Below, piece after piece: positions 33,398-40,663 of a stretch of DNA of 64,000 bases (its first letter is position 1; every line of letters begins with the position of its first letter). Under the pieces are notes generated by a model. The model was not told where the DNA came from. It did no database searches and worked only from the letters and a program-made list of their open reading frames with translations. Source of the stretch: Rhodobacteraceae bacterium Water-Bin34. GTDB taxonomy: Bacteria > Pseudomonadota > Alphaproteobacteria > Rhodobacterales > Rhodobacteraceae. Where the stretch lies: assembly GCA_900197625.1 (NCBI GenBank), contig FZLS01000007.1, forward strand, positions 1 through 64,000. The letters run 5' to 3'. A program made the position numbers and the translations under genes.

Positions 33398-33718
33398 TTA
33401 AACAGTAAAACTTTCACCACACCCGCATTCGGCCTGTACATTTGGATTCTTAAATTCAAATCCCTCGTTTAATCCGTTTCTAACAAAATCGAGCTGTGTT
33501 CCTTTGAGATATACATTACTCTTAGGATCTACAAATACATCTATCTCTCCGCATTTAAATACTAAATCATCGTCTTGTGGTATATCGACAAATTCTATTA
33601 CATATGCAAGACCAGAGCATCCGGTAGTAGTTACACCAAGCCGAATACCTGCGCCTTTATTACGAGCAGATAAAGCTTTAGTAACGTGCTCTTCAGCTGT
33701 TGGAGACATAGTAATCAT
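33398..33718 (-). CDS. A-type Fe-S cluster carrier (IscA/ErpA-like)
   Basis: 106 residues with the family Cys triad: Cys34 in 'TTGCSGLAY' and Cys98, Cys100 in 'ECGCGESF'. It binds and transfers Fe-S clusters to apoproteins. Start at ATG 33716-33718; an upstream ATG at 33775 would lie inside the preceding gene and add 19 basic residues. In this genome it could help mature the two radical SAM enzymes or the ferredoxin. Confidence 0.9.
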   Translation of the reverse strand: MITMSPTAEEHVTKALSARNKGAGIRLGVTTTGCSGLAYVIEFVDIPQDDDLVFKCGEIDVFVDPKSNVYLKGTQLDFVRNGLNEGFEFKNPNVQAECGCGESFTV

Positions 33719-33719
33719 A

Positions 33720-34223
33720 TTATTTTTTAGCTTCTTTTGCTCGTTTCTTTTCCATTTTAATAACAGCTTTGTCATACTTATCTTGAGAAACTAAGCCTTC
33801 TTTAAGTAATCGAGTACGGTTTTTCATATGAGCAGCTTGAGTTTCTTCTTTAGAACCACCAAAATATGGTACACAATGACCTTCTTCAGCCATTATTTCA
33901 GTTACTTTTTTCATTTCACCGTTATATTCTACTTTAAAATCGCCTAAAACACGACCAAACTTGCCTTTCATATCCTCACCTTTTCTATCTTCGGTGGTGA
34001 TAAGTTTACCGCCATTTTTCATAAGCTGCTTTAATCTGAGTTTAGCCGCTTCTCCAAATAGATCTTCTACTTTATCTGATGTACGAGACTCTGGGGTATC
34101 AATACCCATAATACGTACTCTTTCATCTGTTAATGTAATACCGAAGCCAAGATCAATATCTACATCTACAGTATCACCGTCAATTACTTTAAGTACTTTG
34201 ACGTCATATTCGTTAATATTCAT
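33720..34223 (-). CDS. Thermonuclease-like (SNase family) nuclease
   Basis: 167 residues from ATG 34221-34223 (AAAGGA upstream). The staphylococcal-nuclease motifs are seen: '[14 protein letters not shown]' (Asp ligand), '[12 protein letters not shown]' (catalytic Arg/Asp), '[17 protein letters not shown]' (Glu/Arg) and the basic C terminus. Calcium-dependent nuclease that could degrade host nucleic acid. Related nucleases occur in many marine T4-like phages. Confidence 0.9.
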   Translation of the reverse strand: MNINEYDVKVLKVIDGDTVDVDIDLGFGITLTDERVRIMGIDTPESRTSDKVEDLFGEAAKLRLKQLMKNGGKLITTEDRKGEDMKGKFGRVLGDFKVEYNGEMKKVTEIMAEEGHCVPYFGGSKEETQAAHMKNRTRLLKEGLVSQDKYDKAVIKMEKKRAKEAKK

Positions 34224-34303
34224 GGTTTGTTCCTTTAAAAGTGTTTTATGATTGTCACTATATGAGTGCAATACACTTATTTATCTTGTGGAAAGATTTG
34301 AAT

Positions 34304-34311
34304 TATAAATA
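34304..34311 (+). promoter_or_regulatory. T4-type late promoter of the exported-protein cluster
   Basis: TATAAATA on the plus strand, 41 nt upstream of the ATG at 34352. It places the 34352-39858 cluster among late genes. Confidence 0.72.
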
Positions 34312-34351
34312 TAATGTAAGCATTATGAAGTTATACTACTGGAGAAATGAA

Positions 34352-34921
34352 ATGAGAAATATAGCTATAGCTGCTGTCAGCTTAATGTTATTGATATTTG
34401 CTAATGGCGCTGCTGCACAGGATGCAGAATGCCCGGAAGGTTATGTTTGTACAAAGTCAAACAATGATAGTACGATTACTACTGACGGGAATATGACCAC
34501 CACTATTAAGCAAACACCACCAAGTGCAATTGCACCACAATTTAGCGCAGGGAATAATTCTGATCTGTGTACGATTGGTGTGTCTGCAGCTGTACAAACA
34601 CAAATTTTAGGTATCTCGGGAGGCGGGACTTTTACAGAAGAAAACTGCCAGAGATTAAAGAACGCAAAAGTATTATATGATATGGGAATGAAAGTTGCTG
34701 CGGTATCAGTAATGTGTCAGGATAAAGGCGTATTCGACGCTATGATGCAAGCCGGAACACCATGCCCGTATGATGGACAAATCGGAGAGGCTGCTAAGTT
34801 GGGATGGGAATCTCACGTAGAAGAAACCGAACGAGAATTAAAAGGGATGGGACCTATAGATGCGGAAAAAGCTGCTCCTGCTATTGGCGCTGGGCTTTTG
34901 GCCTTCTTACTCTTACTCTGA
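34352..34921 (+). CDS. Exported protein with C-terminal hydrophobic tail (189 aa)
   Basis: Start at ATG 34352-34354 because GGAG lies 7 nt upstream; an ORF start near 34241 would be upstream of the late promoter. Residues 1-21 form a signal peptide ending in AAA. The mature part has 'LCTIGVSAAVQTQILGISGG' and 'VLYDMGMKVAAVSVMCQDK', blocks shared with proteins of marine T4-like phages, and four Cys. It ends in 'APAIGAGLLAFLLLL', a hydrophobic anchor. The stop is a double TGATAG. It overlaps the next gene by 62 nt. Confidence 0.75.
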   Translation: MRNIAIAAVSLMLLIFANGAAAQDAECPEGYVCTKSNNDSTITTDGNMTTTIKQTPPSAIAPQFSAGNNSDLCTIGVSAAVQTQILGISGGGTFTEENCQRLKNAKVLYDMGMKVAAVSVMCQDKGVFDAMMQAGTPCPYDGQIGEAAKLGWESHVEETERELKGMGPIDAEKAAPAIGAGLLAFLLLL

Positions 34922-35777
34922 TAGCATAGCCCCGTATTACGGATACACGGGTAACGCTATTACAGATCAGAGTTTAAGATGGTCAATGGGCAACGTTCTG
35001 CCTGATGGTACACCTGGACTGGATATACAAAATGTTATATACAGTTATAGAATACAAAAAGAAACGGGCGAATGGGTTACTGTTTACGTCCAAAACGAAT
35101 TTGCCGAAGGAGCAGGCGAAGGTTATATCTTCAGAGAAAGAGATGACTGGAAACCTGGATCTTTGGCGGGAACGCAAATTCAAAAAGCTGTTCCTGTAGG
35201 TAATCTTCCTAGAGCATTATGGGGAGATGGAAGTATAGAGGTTGAAGGAAATGGATCTGTTACTGATGCAAATGTTGTATACACTTATAAAGTAACACCG
35301 TGTTTTGATCCACAATTTGACCCTAACTGTCCTGGTTATAAAACGCCAGTGCCAGAAGTATATGAGGTTGATCTAGGAGATGTTTACGATGCTGTCGCTG
35401 AGGGCGACTCTGAACAGGTCCAATGGGACCCAAATGAAGAAGAATTTGATGAAGACGAGGAACTCAGTGAAGAAGAACTTGCTGAGAAAGAGGCCGATGA
35501 AGAAGATAAAAGAGATGAACGACAAGAAGAAGCATTATTTGAAGCAGGACGCGCAGAACTTTTTGCCTTGGCACTTAGCGCGGCTCAGTTAAAAGATGCA
35601 AATCAACTTAATATTCGTTCATATACTGAAAGGACTATACCGGGTGGAGTCTATAAAGATACCGCAGTATTAGTCGACAATGATTTACCTGATGCAAAGA
35701 GTGGTTTACGAAACGGTTTGGCGCAGCAACTGTTACATCAACAAATGGTTGCAATGCAATATAATTTAACTAAATAA
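34860..35777 (+). CDS. Exported protein with acidic repeat (305 aa)
   Basis: Signal peptide 'RKKLLLLLALGFWPSYSYS', then a beta-rich part (40-180) and a highly acidic Glu/Asp segment (about 190-235, 'NEEEFDEDEELSEEELAEKE') before a C-terminal domain 'SYTERTIPGGVYKDTAVLVDND' that recalls conserved proteins of marine myoviruses. It starts 62 nt inside the preceding gene in another frame, so both products overlap in sequence. Role unknown; likely a periplasmic or surface component. Confidence 0.72.
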   Translation: MRKKLLLLLALGFWPSYSYSDSIAPYYGYTGNAITDQSLRWSMGNVLPDGTPGLDIQNVIYSYRIQKETGEWVTVYVQNEFAEGAGEGYIFRERDDWKPGSLAGTQIQKAVPVGNLPRALWGDGSIEVEGNGSVTDANVVYTYKVTPCFDPQFDPNCPGYKTPVPEVYEVDLGDVYDAVAEGDSEQVQWDPNEEEFDEDEELSEEELAEKEADEEDKRDERQEEALFEAGRAELFALALSAAQLKDANQLNIRSYTERTIPGGVYKDTAVLVDNDLPDAKSGLRNGLAQQLLHQQMVAMQYNLTK

Positions 35778-35791
35778 AATTAGGAGTTAAC

Positions 35792-36313
35792 ATGTTAAAT
35801 AAAAACATAACAACAACAGGACTGGCGTTAACAATTTTGTTAGCGGCACAATCCGGAATAGCGCAAGCTAATGATACACCAATTAATGGTACCGTTCAAT
35901 CACGTTGCATCATTCAAACAGATACAGCGGGAACTTATGGTAACCCGAATGCATATACACTTACCACTGCATCAGCAGACGGTGGTGAAAACGCAGTAAT
36001 TCGTATTGATGTTACATTAGCAAATGCTTACTACGCAGAAATCACTGCACCTACTGAATTCAGTTCAGCACCTTCACTACCAGATCAAGTAACTTGGACT
36101 GGCGATACTGAAGTAAAAACTGTTTCAGATTCTACTACAATGGGCGCTTATGAGTCTGGTAAAGTAGAACTCGGAATGATGGATCGTTATGACCTAACTG
36201 CAACTGGTTCAACTTGGTTTAAAACAAGTTCAGTAGCAACTATGGGTGGTAACAAAGCATTCCCAGGTGGTAACTATACTGCGTTAGTACAGGCTGATTG
36301 TATAGCTAAATGA
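35792..36313 (+). CDS. Exported beta-rich protein ending at an in-frame UGA
   Basis: 173 residues with a signal peptide ending 'AQSGIAQANDTP'. The mature part is beta-rich and Thr/Ser/Ala heavy, with two Cys (near 39 and 170), loosely reminiscent of fimbrial or spore-coat-type subunits. The frame stops at TGA 36311-36313 but continues open for 23 more codons to TAA 36383-36385, coding a Gly/Ser linker and a Cys-Pro end (see findings). Part of the exported-protein cluster; function unknown. Confidence 0.75.
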   Translation: MLNKNITTTGLALTILLAAQSGIAQANDTPINGTVQSRCIIQTDTAGTYGNPNAYTLTTASADGGENAVIRIDVTLANAYYAEITAPTEFSSAPSLPDQVTWTGDTEVKTVSDSTTMGAYESGKVELGMMDRYDLTATGSTWFKTSSVATMGGNKAFPGGNYTALVQADCIAK

Positions 36314-36417
36314 AATGGCGGGGGCAGTAGTTCGGGCAGTAGTTCATCTGGTGCAAGTTGCAGAAGATGGCCTGGGTGTCCATAACTAGAGCTCACTAAT
36401 AACGAAATGAAAAGATT

Positions 36418-36804
36418 ATGATTAAAATGAAATACATTATCGCCGCTATGGCATTACTAATATCTTCTGCAGCCTATGCACATGAGATGGTACCAACTTA
36501 TCCAAAGATGAGTGTTTCTCATATTGATGGGTTGCAGAAGACAACTATGACTATTTTTAATAAAAGAGCAGAAGTAGAGTATTATGAAGTAGGAGTGTTC
36601 ACTGAAGAGTGGGAACCTATAGCTTTCGTGTCCAATTACAAAATCTATAAGATACCGTATTTGAGCACTGTGTCAGTTGAGATTTATATAAGAAATGAAG
36701 ATAAAAAAAGAGCAACTTTTATATGTTCAATGTCTAAACTGAGAAAAAAGCAAATTACAAGAACGGCAGTAAAATCTAGAATCTGTTCAAGGGTGAAACA
36801 ATAA
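36418..36804 (+). CDS. Exported small protein, possibly chaperone-like (128 aa)
   Basis: A signal peptide 'KYIIAAMALLISSAAYA' precedes an Ig-like, beta-rich chain ending in a basic segment 'RTAVKSRICSRV'. Size and the beta-sandwich character recall pilus-assembly chaperone N-domains, but no diagnostic motif is seen. Alternative start ATG at 36427. In the same late unit as the neighbouring secreted proteins. Confidence 0.65.
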   Translation: MIKMKYIIAAMALLISSAAYAHEMVPTYPKMSVSHIDGLQKTTMTIFNKRAEVEYYEVGVFTEEWEPIAFVSNYKIYKIPYLSTVSVEIYIRNEDKKRATFICSMSKLRKKQITRTAVKSRICSRVKQ

Positions 36805-36814
36805 AGGTTAGAAA

Positions 36815-37252
36815 ATGAAAAAGTATATGATGTTATTAGCTTTATGCGTTGCAGGATCTGCTCACGCTGATGGCAATAGTGGTATCGGCATTAACTTGCC
36901 AGGTACTAGCCAGACATATGGCCAAGATAGTATTCGAGCCGGAGATCTTGATTGTAAGAACTCTATTGGTGGAGCTACTAACTTGGAGTTTGGTGTGACT
37001 GGAGTTATTGATAATTATCAGTCTCCATTCGGTGGTGGATCGGTAGATCCATTTGATCGTACAGAAAAAGATATAGGGGTTTATGCTAGGATTACCATTC
37101 CTCTCGATAAACCAAAAGAAAGAATAAATTGTAACTCATTATACCAATTGGAATTGAGAAAAAAGCGACTAGAAGTTCTTAAATTACAACAAGAATTAGA
37201 AGCTTTAAAACGTTTGAATGCATCCGGTGATAGCGAAGAGTTCGAAAACTAA
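36815..37252 (+). CDS. Exported protein with C-terminal coiled coil (145 aa)
   Basis: Signal peptide 'MLLALCVAGSAHA', a Gly/Ser/Asn-rich middle ('NSGIGINLPGTSQTYGQDS'), two Cys, and a Leu/Lys/Glu-rich C-terminal helix (about 105-135) that is probably a coiled coil. It may form oligomers in the periplasm or be secreted. No family recognised. Confidence 0.68.
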   Translation: MKKYMMLLALCVAGSAHADGNSGIGINLPGTSQTYGQDSIRAGDLDCKNSIGGATNLEFGVTGVIDNYQSPFGGGSVDPFDRTEKDIGVYARITIPLDKPKERINCNSLYQLELRKKRLEVLKLQQELEALKRLNASGDSEEFEN

Positions 37253-37265
37253 ATAGGATAATCAA

Positions 37266-37907
37266 ATGGCAGACAAAGATCTTGGAGAAGGAATAGAAAA
37301 TTTTGAACAAGAGGTCGAAAACTTAAAGAATAAGAAGTTTAAACTATTTGGCATTACTCTGACACCTACGACCATTGGTGCTTTATTTGCCATTTTAAGT
37401 ACTATACTTGGTGGTTTATATGGAGCATTCAAAGTTTACGACGATTATAATGCTATGAAAGAAATTGTAGAGAGTATCGATGTGGAAGCTATTCAGGCAG
37501 AAAATGATAAGACAATTATCAAATTAAATGAAGCTTTAGTAAGAATAGATGAAGCAATAGAATATACACGCGATATTAAATCAGGCCTACGAGATGATAT
37601 ACTTGGAATTGAAAAACAAGTAGACCGTATGGATGATAAGATTAGAGCGCAAGAAGAAGAAAATAGAGATGTTATTCAAAATGCTGAAGAACGTTTTGAA
37701 AATAAAAGAGACTCATTATCTAACGACTATGATAAGAAAGCAAATAGTCTACGTAATTCAAATGATTCACGTATGACAGATTTAGAAGCTAAGGTCGAAA
37801 GAGAAAATGAGAACTTAAGAAGATCTCTTGAAAAACAAATGGAAGTATTAGAGAAAGAATTAACTCTAAAATTACAACGGGCTTTGGATAATCCATTAGC
37901 CAATTAA
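37266..37907 (+). CDS. Membrane-anchored coiled-coil protein (213 aa)
   Basis: One hydrophobic segment at about 35-57 ('TPTTIGALFAILSTILGGLYG') with a cytoplasmic N-terminal tail, then a 150-residue Lys/Glu/Arg-rich helix (70-210) that reads as a long coiled coil. Such architecture suits a membrane-linked scaffold or spanin-like bridge. The lack of a second membrane protein nested in it makes spanin uncertain. Confidence 0.7.
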   Translation: MADKDLGEGIENFEQEVENLKNKKFKLFGITLTPTTIGALFAILSTILGGLYGAFKVYDDYNAMKEIVESIDVEAIQAENDKTIIKLNEALVRIDEAIEYTRDIKSGLRDDILGIEKQVDRMDDKIRAQEEENRDVIQNAEERFENKRDSLSNDYDKKANSLRNSNDSRMTDLEAKVERENENLRRSLEKQMEVLEKELTLKLQRALDNPLAN

Positions 37908-37919
37908 GGAGTTAGTTTA

Positions 37920-38036
37920 TTGAAGGGACAAGAACGGTATTGTAAGAAGTGTGGCCATCGTTGCCATTGTTATAGTCCGGACTGTTCTAAATGTGTAAAC
38001 GACGTATGTACGAAGTGTGATTGCAAAGATGAGTAA
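37920..38036 (+). CDS. Small Cys/His zinc-binding-like peptide (38 aa), TTG start
   Basis: TTG start 37920-37922 with AAGGAG eight bases upstream. The 38 residues carry nine Cys and three His in a dense CxxC-like pattern ('CKKCGHRCHCYSPDCSKC'), likely binding zinc. It overlaps the next gene by 8 nt. Confidence 0.62.
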   Translation: MKGQERYCKKCGHRCHCYSPDCSKCVNDVCTKCDCKDE

Positions 38037-38181
38037 ATTATTATGGGTTGGAGGAATTTTAATTCTCCTGGTATCTTTTCAGGTGTTTGCAGAAATATCA
38101 GAACGAAGCGAACAGTATTGGGAGGCAATAGGTCCATCGATGGATAGGACGTTGAATCCTAATAAATATAAAATAAATTAA
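38029..38181 (+). CDS. Small exported or membrane peptide (50 aa)
   Basis: ATG 38029-38031 to TAA 38179-38181. The N-terminal 24 residues are a signal-peptide-like hydrophobic segment ending in Ala-Glu; the remainder is polar and short. It overlaps the previous gene. Function unknown. Confidence 0.55.
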   Translation: MSKLLWVGGILILLVSFQVFAEISERSEQYWEAIGPSMDRTLNPNKYKIN

Positions 38182-38196
38182 ACGAGGAAATAGAAT

Positions 38197-38904
38197 ATGA
38201 GCAGTCATAAAATGGCACGTCTTGCAGAAATTGCATATCTTGATAGCAAAGAAGCAAAGGCATTTAAAAAGGAATTAGGTTTTACAGGACATAAGTTTTT
38301 CGAAGATGATGGAGCACAGTGCCATGCATTTTGGAATAAAACAGAATATGTACTCGCATTTCGAGGTACTGAGCCTGCAGAAATTTCTGACCTATTGGCT
38401 GATCTTAATGCAATTCCTAGAGGAGCAATGACAAACGGTTTAGTTCATTCTGGATTTAGAAATGAAGTTGACAAATTATGGCGTGATGTATCAAAGCATC
38501 AATTAACTCATCAAAAGAAAAACCTATATGTTACTGGTCATTCATTAGGAGCAGCGATGGCTACTATAGCAACTTCTCGTTTTGAAGAATATACTGACGT
38601 AATACAGCTTATAACATTTGGTTCTCCAAGAGTTGGTACACGCAAATTTGTTAAAGCAATTACTACACCGCATAAAAGATACGTAAACAATAACGATCTT
38701 GTTACTAGAGTTCCATTATGGTTAATGGGATATAAGCATCACGGACTATTACAATATATTAATTTTTATGGTAATGTTCGTAAGCTTACATATTGGCAAG
38801 CAGTTAAAGATAAATGGCGTGGTTGGAGATCAGGTATCCTCGACGGCGCATCAGACCACGGAATGAATAATTACGTGAAACACACGGAGAAACTCGATGA
38901 CTGA
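38197..38904 (+). CDS. Lipase (class 3 family)
   Basis: Alpha/beta-hydrolase of the lipase 3 type: the nucleophile elbow is GHSLG with Ser116 ('LYVTGHSLGAAMA'), 'LAFRGTEPAEISDLLADL' is the oxyanion/lid region, a catalytic Asp is likely in 'NNNDLVTRVP' (about 173) and His in 'SDHGMNNY'. It would hydrolyse host membrane lipids or a surface ester. Lipases are rare in phages; expressed late, it may assist lysis or remodelling. It overlaps the next gene by 8 nt. Confidence 0.88.
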   Translation: MSSHKMARLAEIAYLDSKEAKAFKKELGFTGHKFFEDDGAQCHAFWNKTEYVLAFRGTEPAEISDLLADLNAIPRGAMTNGLVHSGFRNEVDKLWRDVSKHQLTHQKKNLYVTGHSLGAAMATIATSRFEEYTDVIQLITFGSPRVGTRKFVKAITTPHKRYVNNNDLVTRVPLWLMGYKHHGLLQYINFYGNVRKLTYWQAVKDKWRGWRSGILDGASDHGMNNYVKHTEKLDD

Positions 38905-39232
38905 AACACTTAGTGCAATGTTCGGAGATACTCTTTGGATATATACAGCTATAGCAGGTTCAATTCTTGGTGCAGCATTTCTAGCTTGGTTTAGAAATAC
39001 AAAAATGGCACTATGGGCTATGGCAAAGTTTGACAGATTTCTAGACTATTTAGTTGATCGTCTAGGATGGGATTTTCTACAGGACGATCCCGAAGCATGG
39101 CGTAAACGTTACCCTAAGGTAACAAAAAAGATCGATGATCTTACGTCTCATATTAATGTACTTGAATTGAGAATTAAATCATTAGAAAATGGTAAAAAGA
39201 CTAAGATCATACGTCAGAAAGATGATAAGTAG
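38897..39232 (+). CDS. Single-pass membrane protein with coiled-coil tail (111 aa)
   Basis: Hydrophobic segment at 10-32 ('LWIYTAIAGSILGAAFLAWF') followed by an amphipathic domain and a charged helix at 80-110. It overlaps the lipase stop, suggesting coupled expression; it may be a membrane-bound partner or immunity factor for it, which is conjecture. Confidence 0.65.
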   Translation: MTETLSAMFGDTLWIYTAIAGSILGAAFLAWFRNTKMALWAMAKFDRFLDYLVDRLGWDFLQDDPEAWRKRYPKVTKKIDDLTSHINVLELRIKSLENGKKTKIIRQKDDK

Positions 39233-39433
39233 ATGTTTAGTCGTAAGTGTAAACTGCACTTAGAGGAAGTTAATGAAACTGCTTTACAGCATGCATATTT
39301 TGCTATTAAATCAGCGGTTAAGTTACAGTTACTTGTACCAGTTTTACTGCTTCATGCTATTGCACCGAGATTTTTCGTGCATACAGCATCAAACATAATG
39401 AATGAAATTCTAAACGAAAGGAGAAAAAAATGA
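39233..39433 (+). CDS. DUF6356-like small protein (66 aa)
   Basis: 66 residues with a central hydrophobic stretch 'LQLLVPVLLLHAIAPRFF' that resembles the short DUF6356 family of capsule- or glycan-linked marine proteins, as I recall it. Its ATG directly follows the previous stop (TAGATG). One membrane-interacting helix is likely. Confidence 0.6.
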   Translation: MFSRKCKLHLEEVNETALQHAYFAIKSAVKLQLLVPVLLLHAIAPRFFVHTASNIMNEILNERRKK

Positions 39434-39588
39434 TTAATTTTATTAAAAATAGATTAAAAGAAAGAACGTCTTTAGACGGAGCTTTACTCATTGGTGGCGG
39501 CATAGCAATGCTGATCGCACCAATCAACCTAGTAGCTTATGCAATGATCGCATATGGTGCTTGGACTCTTCTAAAATCAGAAGACTAG
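39430..39588 (+). CDS. Small membrane protein (52 aa)
   Basis: ATG 39430-39432, overlapping the previous gene by 4 nt (ATGA). Positively charged N terminus (KNRLKERTS) then a single hydrophobic segment rich in Gly, Ala, Ile and Leu. Typical of small late membrane peptides; function unknown. Confidence 0.6.
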   Translation: MINFIKNRLKERTSLDGALLIGGGIAMLIAPINLVAYAMIAYGAWTLLKSED

Positions 39589-39591
39589 AAT

Positions 39592-39690
39592 CACCTAGGA
39601 CCGTTAGCCGTATCGGCTGATAACTAGGCGTAGGTGGGTCGGCCACCTTGGAGCCAGGATTCGCTACCCTTGGTTCCTAAAACGCCGACC
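39592..39690 (+). ncRNA. Structured noncoding segment between small late genes
   Basis: Two stable inverted repeats: CACCTA 39592-39597 with TAGGTG 39631-39636 and GGTCGGC 39637-39643 with GCCGACC 39684-39690, the latter enclosing a 7-bp GGAGCCA/TGGTTCC helix. No convincing small ORF lies here. It is between the 52-aa and 45-aa genes; it may be an untranslated region or a stable RNA. Confidence 0.45.
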
Positions 39691-39720
39691 TCATAATAAA
39701 AATTTACCGAGGACTACACT

Positions 39721-39858
39721 ATGGCGAAAACGTTTACAAAAACAGTAAGAACTGTTAAAAATAATAAGAAAACTTCACAGGGTAATAGGAATGTTAAGAT
39801 GGCTTCTATGAATAAGTCAAAAAAGCGTTCTTATAAGAAATACAGAGGCCAAGGTTAA
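39721..39858 (+). CDS. Very basic 45-aa protein
   Basis: ATG 39721-39723, TAA 39856-39858. 45 residues with Lys/Arg-rich composition (14 of 45 basic) and no acidic residue in the C-terminal half ('KKRSYKKYRGQG'). It is probably nucleic-acid binding. It converges on the minus-strand gene that ends at 39855. Confidence 0.6.
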   Translation: MAKTFTKTVRTVKNNKKTSQGNRNVKMASMNKSKKRSYKKYRGQG

Positions 39859-40079
39859 TAGAACCACCGATATATACCTAACGCATCTACAAAGATAAAA
39901 AACCCGTTTTGAGTAGTCATTGCCCAATCCTTTTCCTTATAAAAGTATACACTTAATAAGACGTGTCCGGATAAAAACAACAAAAACCCAAAACGGGATA
40001 TCTCAATGTTAAGAGATAGTAAGGTACCTGCAGATAAGAATAATGCTGTAGCTAACCACTTCATATATTTCATTCTCAA
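39855..40079 (-). CDS. Small multi-pass membrane protein (74 aa)
   Basis: 74 residues with three hydrophobic segments and a conserved-looking 'DWAMTTQNGFFIFVDALGIYRWF' C terminus resembling small semi-transporter subunits of PnuC type. Short for a transporter, so it may oligomerise. Downstream of the structured RNA at 40103-40270 on the same strand. Confidence 0.6.
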   Translation of the reverse strand: MRMKYMKWLATALFLSAGTLLSLNIEISRFGFLLFLSGHVLLSVYFYKEKDWAMTTQNGFFIFVDALGIYRWFY

Positions 40080-40102
40080 GTCATAACCAAAAAGATATTA
40101 AA

Positions 40103-40270
40103 TTAATGGTGGTCGCTTATTTGGCGTTCCGTTCCTACGCAGTATGTCGGTAGTTCAGGTGTTGCTCCCTAAGGCAGTTCTCCATCGTGGGTCCTAAAAG
40201 TTACGTTATGATACGTTGTTTTTCAAACGTAAGAACAACTTCTCGCCGTCTCGGTTTATCCCACCATTAA
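40103..40270 (-). ncRNA. Probable independent noncoding RNA with 10-bp closing stem
   Basis: The minus-strand transcript from the early promoter at 40285-40313 would begin just at this 168-nt segment. The ends are perfectly complementary (TTAATGGTGG 40103-40112 with CCACCATTAA 40261-40270), and the interior holds further inverted repeats. There is no reading frame of useful length on the minus strand. The 74-aa gene starts about 24 nt downstream of its 3' end, so it could also act as a structured leader. Confidence 0.55.
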
Positions 40271-40284
40271 CTTAATATAGAACT

Positions 40285-40313
40285 ATTATATAACAGTTTT
40301 CAGTAAATGTCAA
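40285..40313 (-). promoter_or_regulatory. Early promoter of the structured RNA
   Basis: Minus strand TTGACA (40308-40313), 17 nt, TATAAT (40285-40290). Predicted start about 40278, just before the 10-bp closing stem of the RNA. Confidence 0.85.
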
Positions 40314-40321
40314 CTGTTTTT

Positions 40322-40483
40322 TTAAATTAATCCTATTAAACTAAATAAAGTTACACTTGCTATAACACCAACAAGTCCACAGGCTGTGCATCCAAGTTCT
40401 GCTTCAGGAGTTTTAGGCTCCCAGAAAAATGAACCAGCTATGATTCCTGCAACCATTCCAATAATTACTGCTGTTATTAACAT
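40322..40483 (-). CDS. Small membrane protein with CxxC (53 aa)
   Basis: ATG 40481-40483 with GAGG upstream and TAA at 40322-40324. Two hydrophobic segments flank a polar turn containing 'GCTACG'. Preceded by an early promoter at 40510-40538. Function unknown. Confidence 0.6.
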   Translation of the reverse strand: MLITAVIIGMVAGIIAGSFFWEPKTPEAELGCTACGLVGVIASVTLFSLIGLI

Positions 40484-40509
40484 TACGTATTCCTCTATTT
40501 GTTAGATAC

Positions 40510-40538
40510 ATTATACATCATTTAAGAGCAAATGTCAA
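40510..40538 (-). promoter_or_regulatory. Early promoter of the 53-aa gene
   Basis: Minus strand TTGACATTTGC (TTGACA 40533-40538), 17 nt, TATAAT (40510-40515). Confidence 0.85.
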
Positions 40539-40546
40539 CTGTTAAT

Positions 40547-40663
40547 TTACTTTTCCCACCACATTTTTGAATGTTCTAGTGATTTAATTGCTGTGATTGC
40601 ACCAAATACCATTGGACATAACATCACACAGCCGATTCCAATAATTAAACCTAAGTTTTCCAT
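40547..40663 (-). CDS. Small membrane peptide (38 aa)
   Basis: ATG 40661-40663 with AAGGAG upstream, TAA 40547-40549. A single hydrophobic segment with two Cys precedes a charged, Trp-containing tail. Its start overlaps the epimerase stop (TAATG), so it is translationally coupled. Confidence 0.58.
   Translation of the reverse strand: MENLGLIIGIGCVMLCPMVFGAITAIKSLEHSKMWWEK

Noticed and set aside
36311-36385. Genome-wide recoding of UGA
   Set aside because: Other genes in the window end normally in TGA (for example 34919-34921 and 57198-57200), so the single open extension is treated as readthrough or a mutation.
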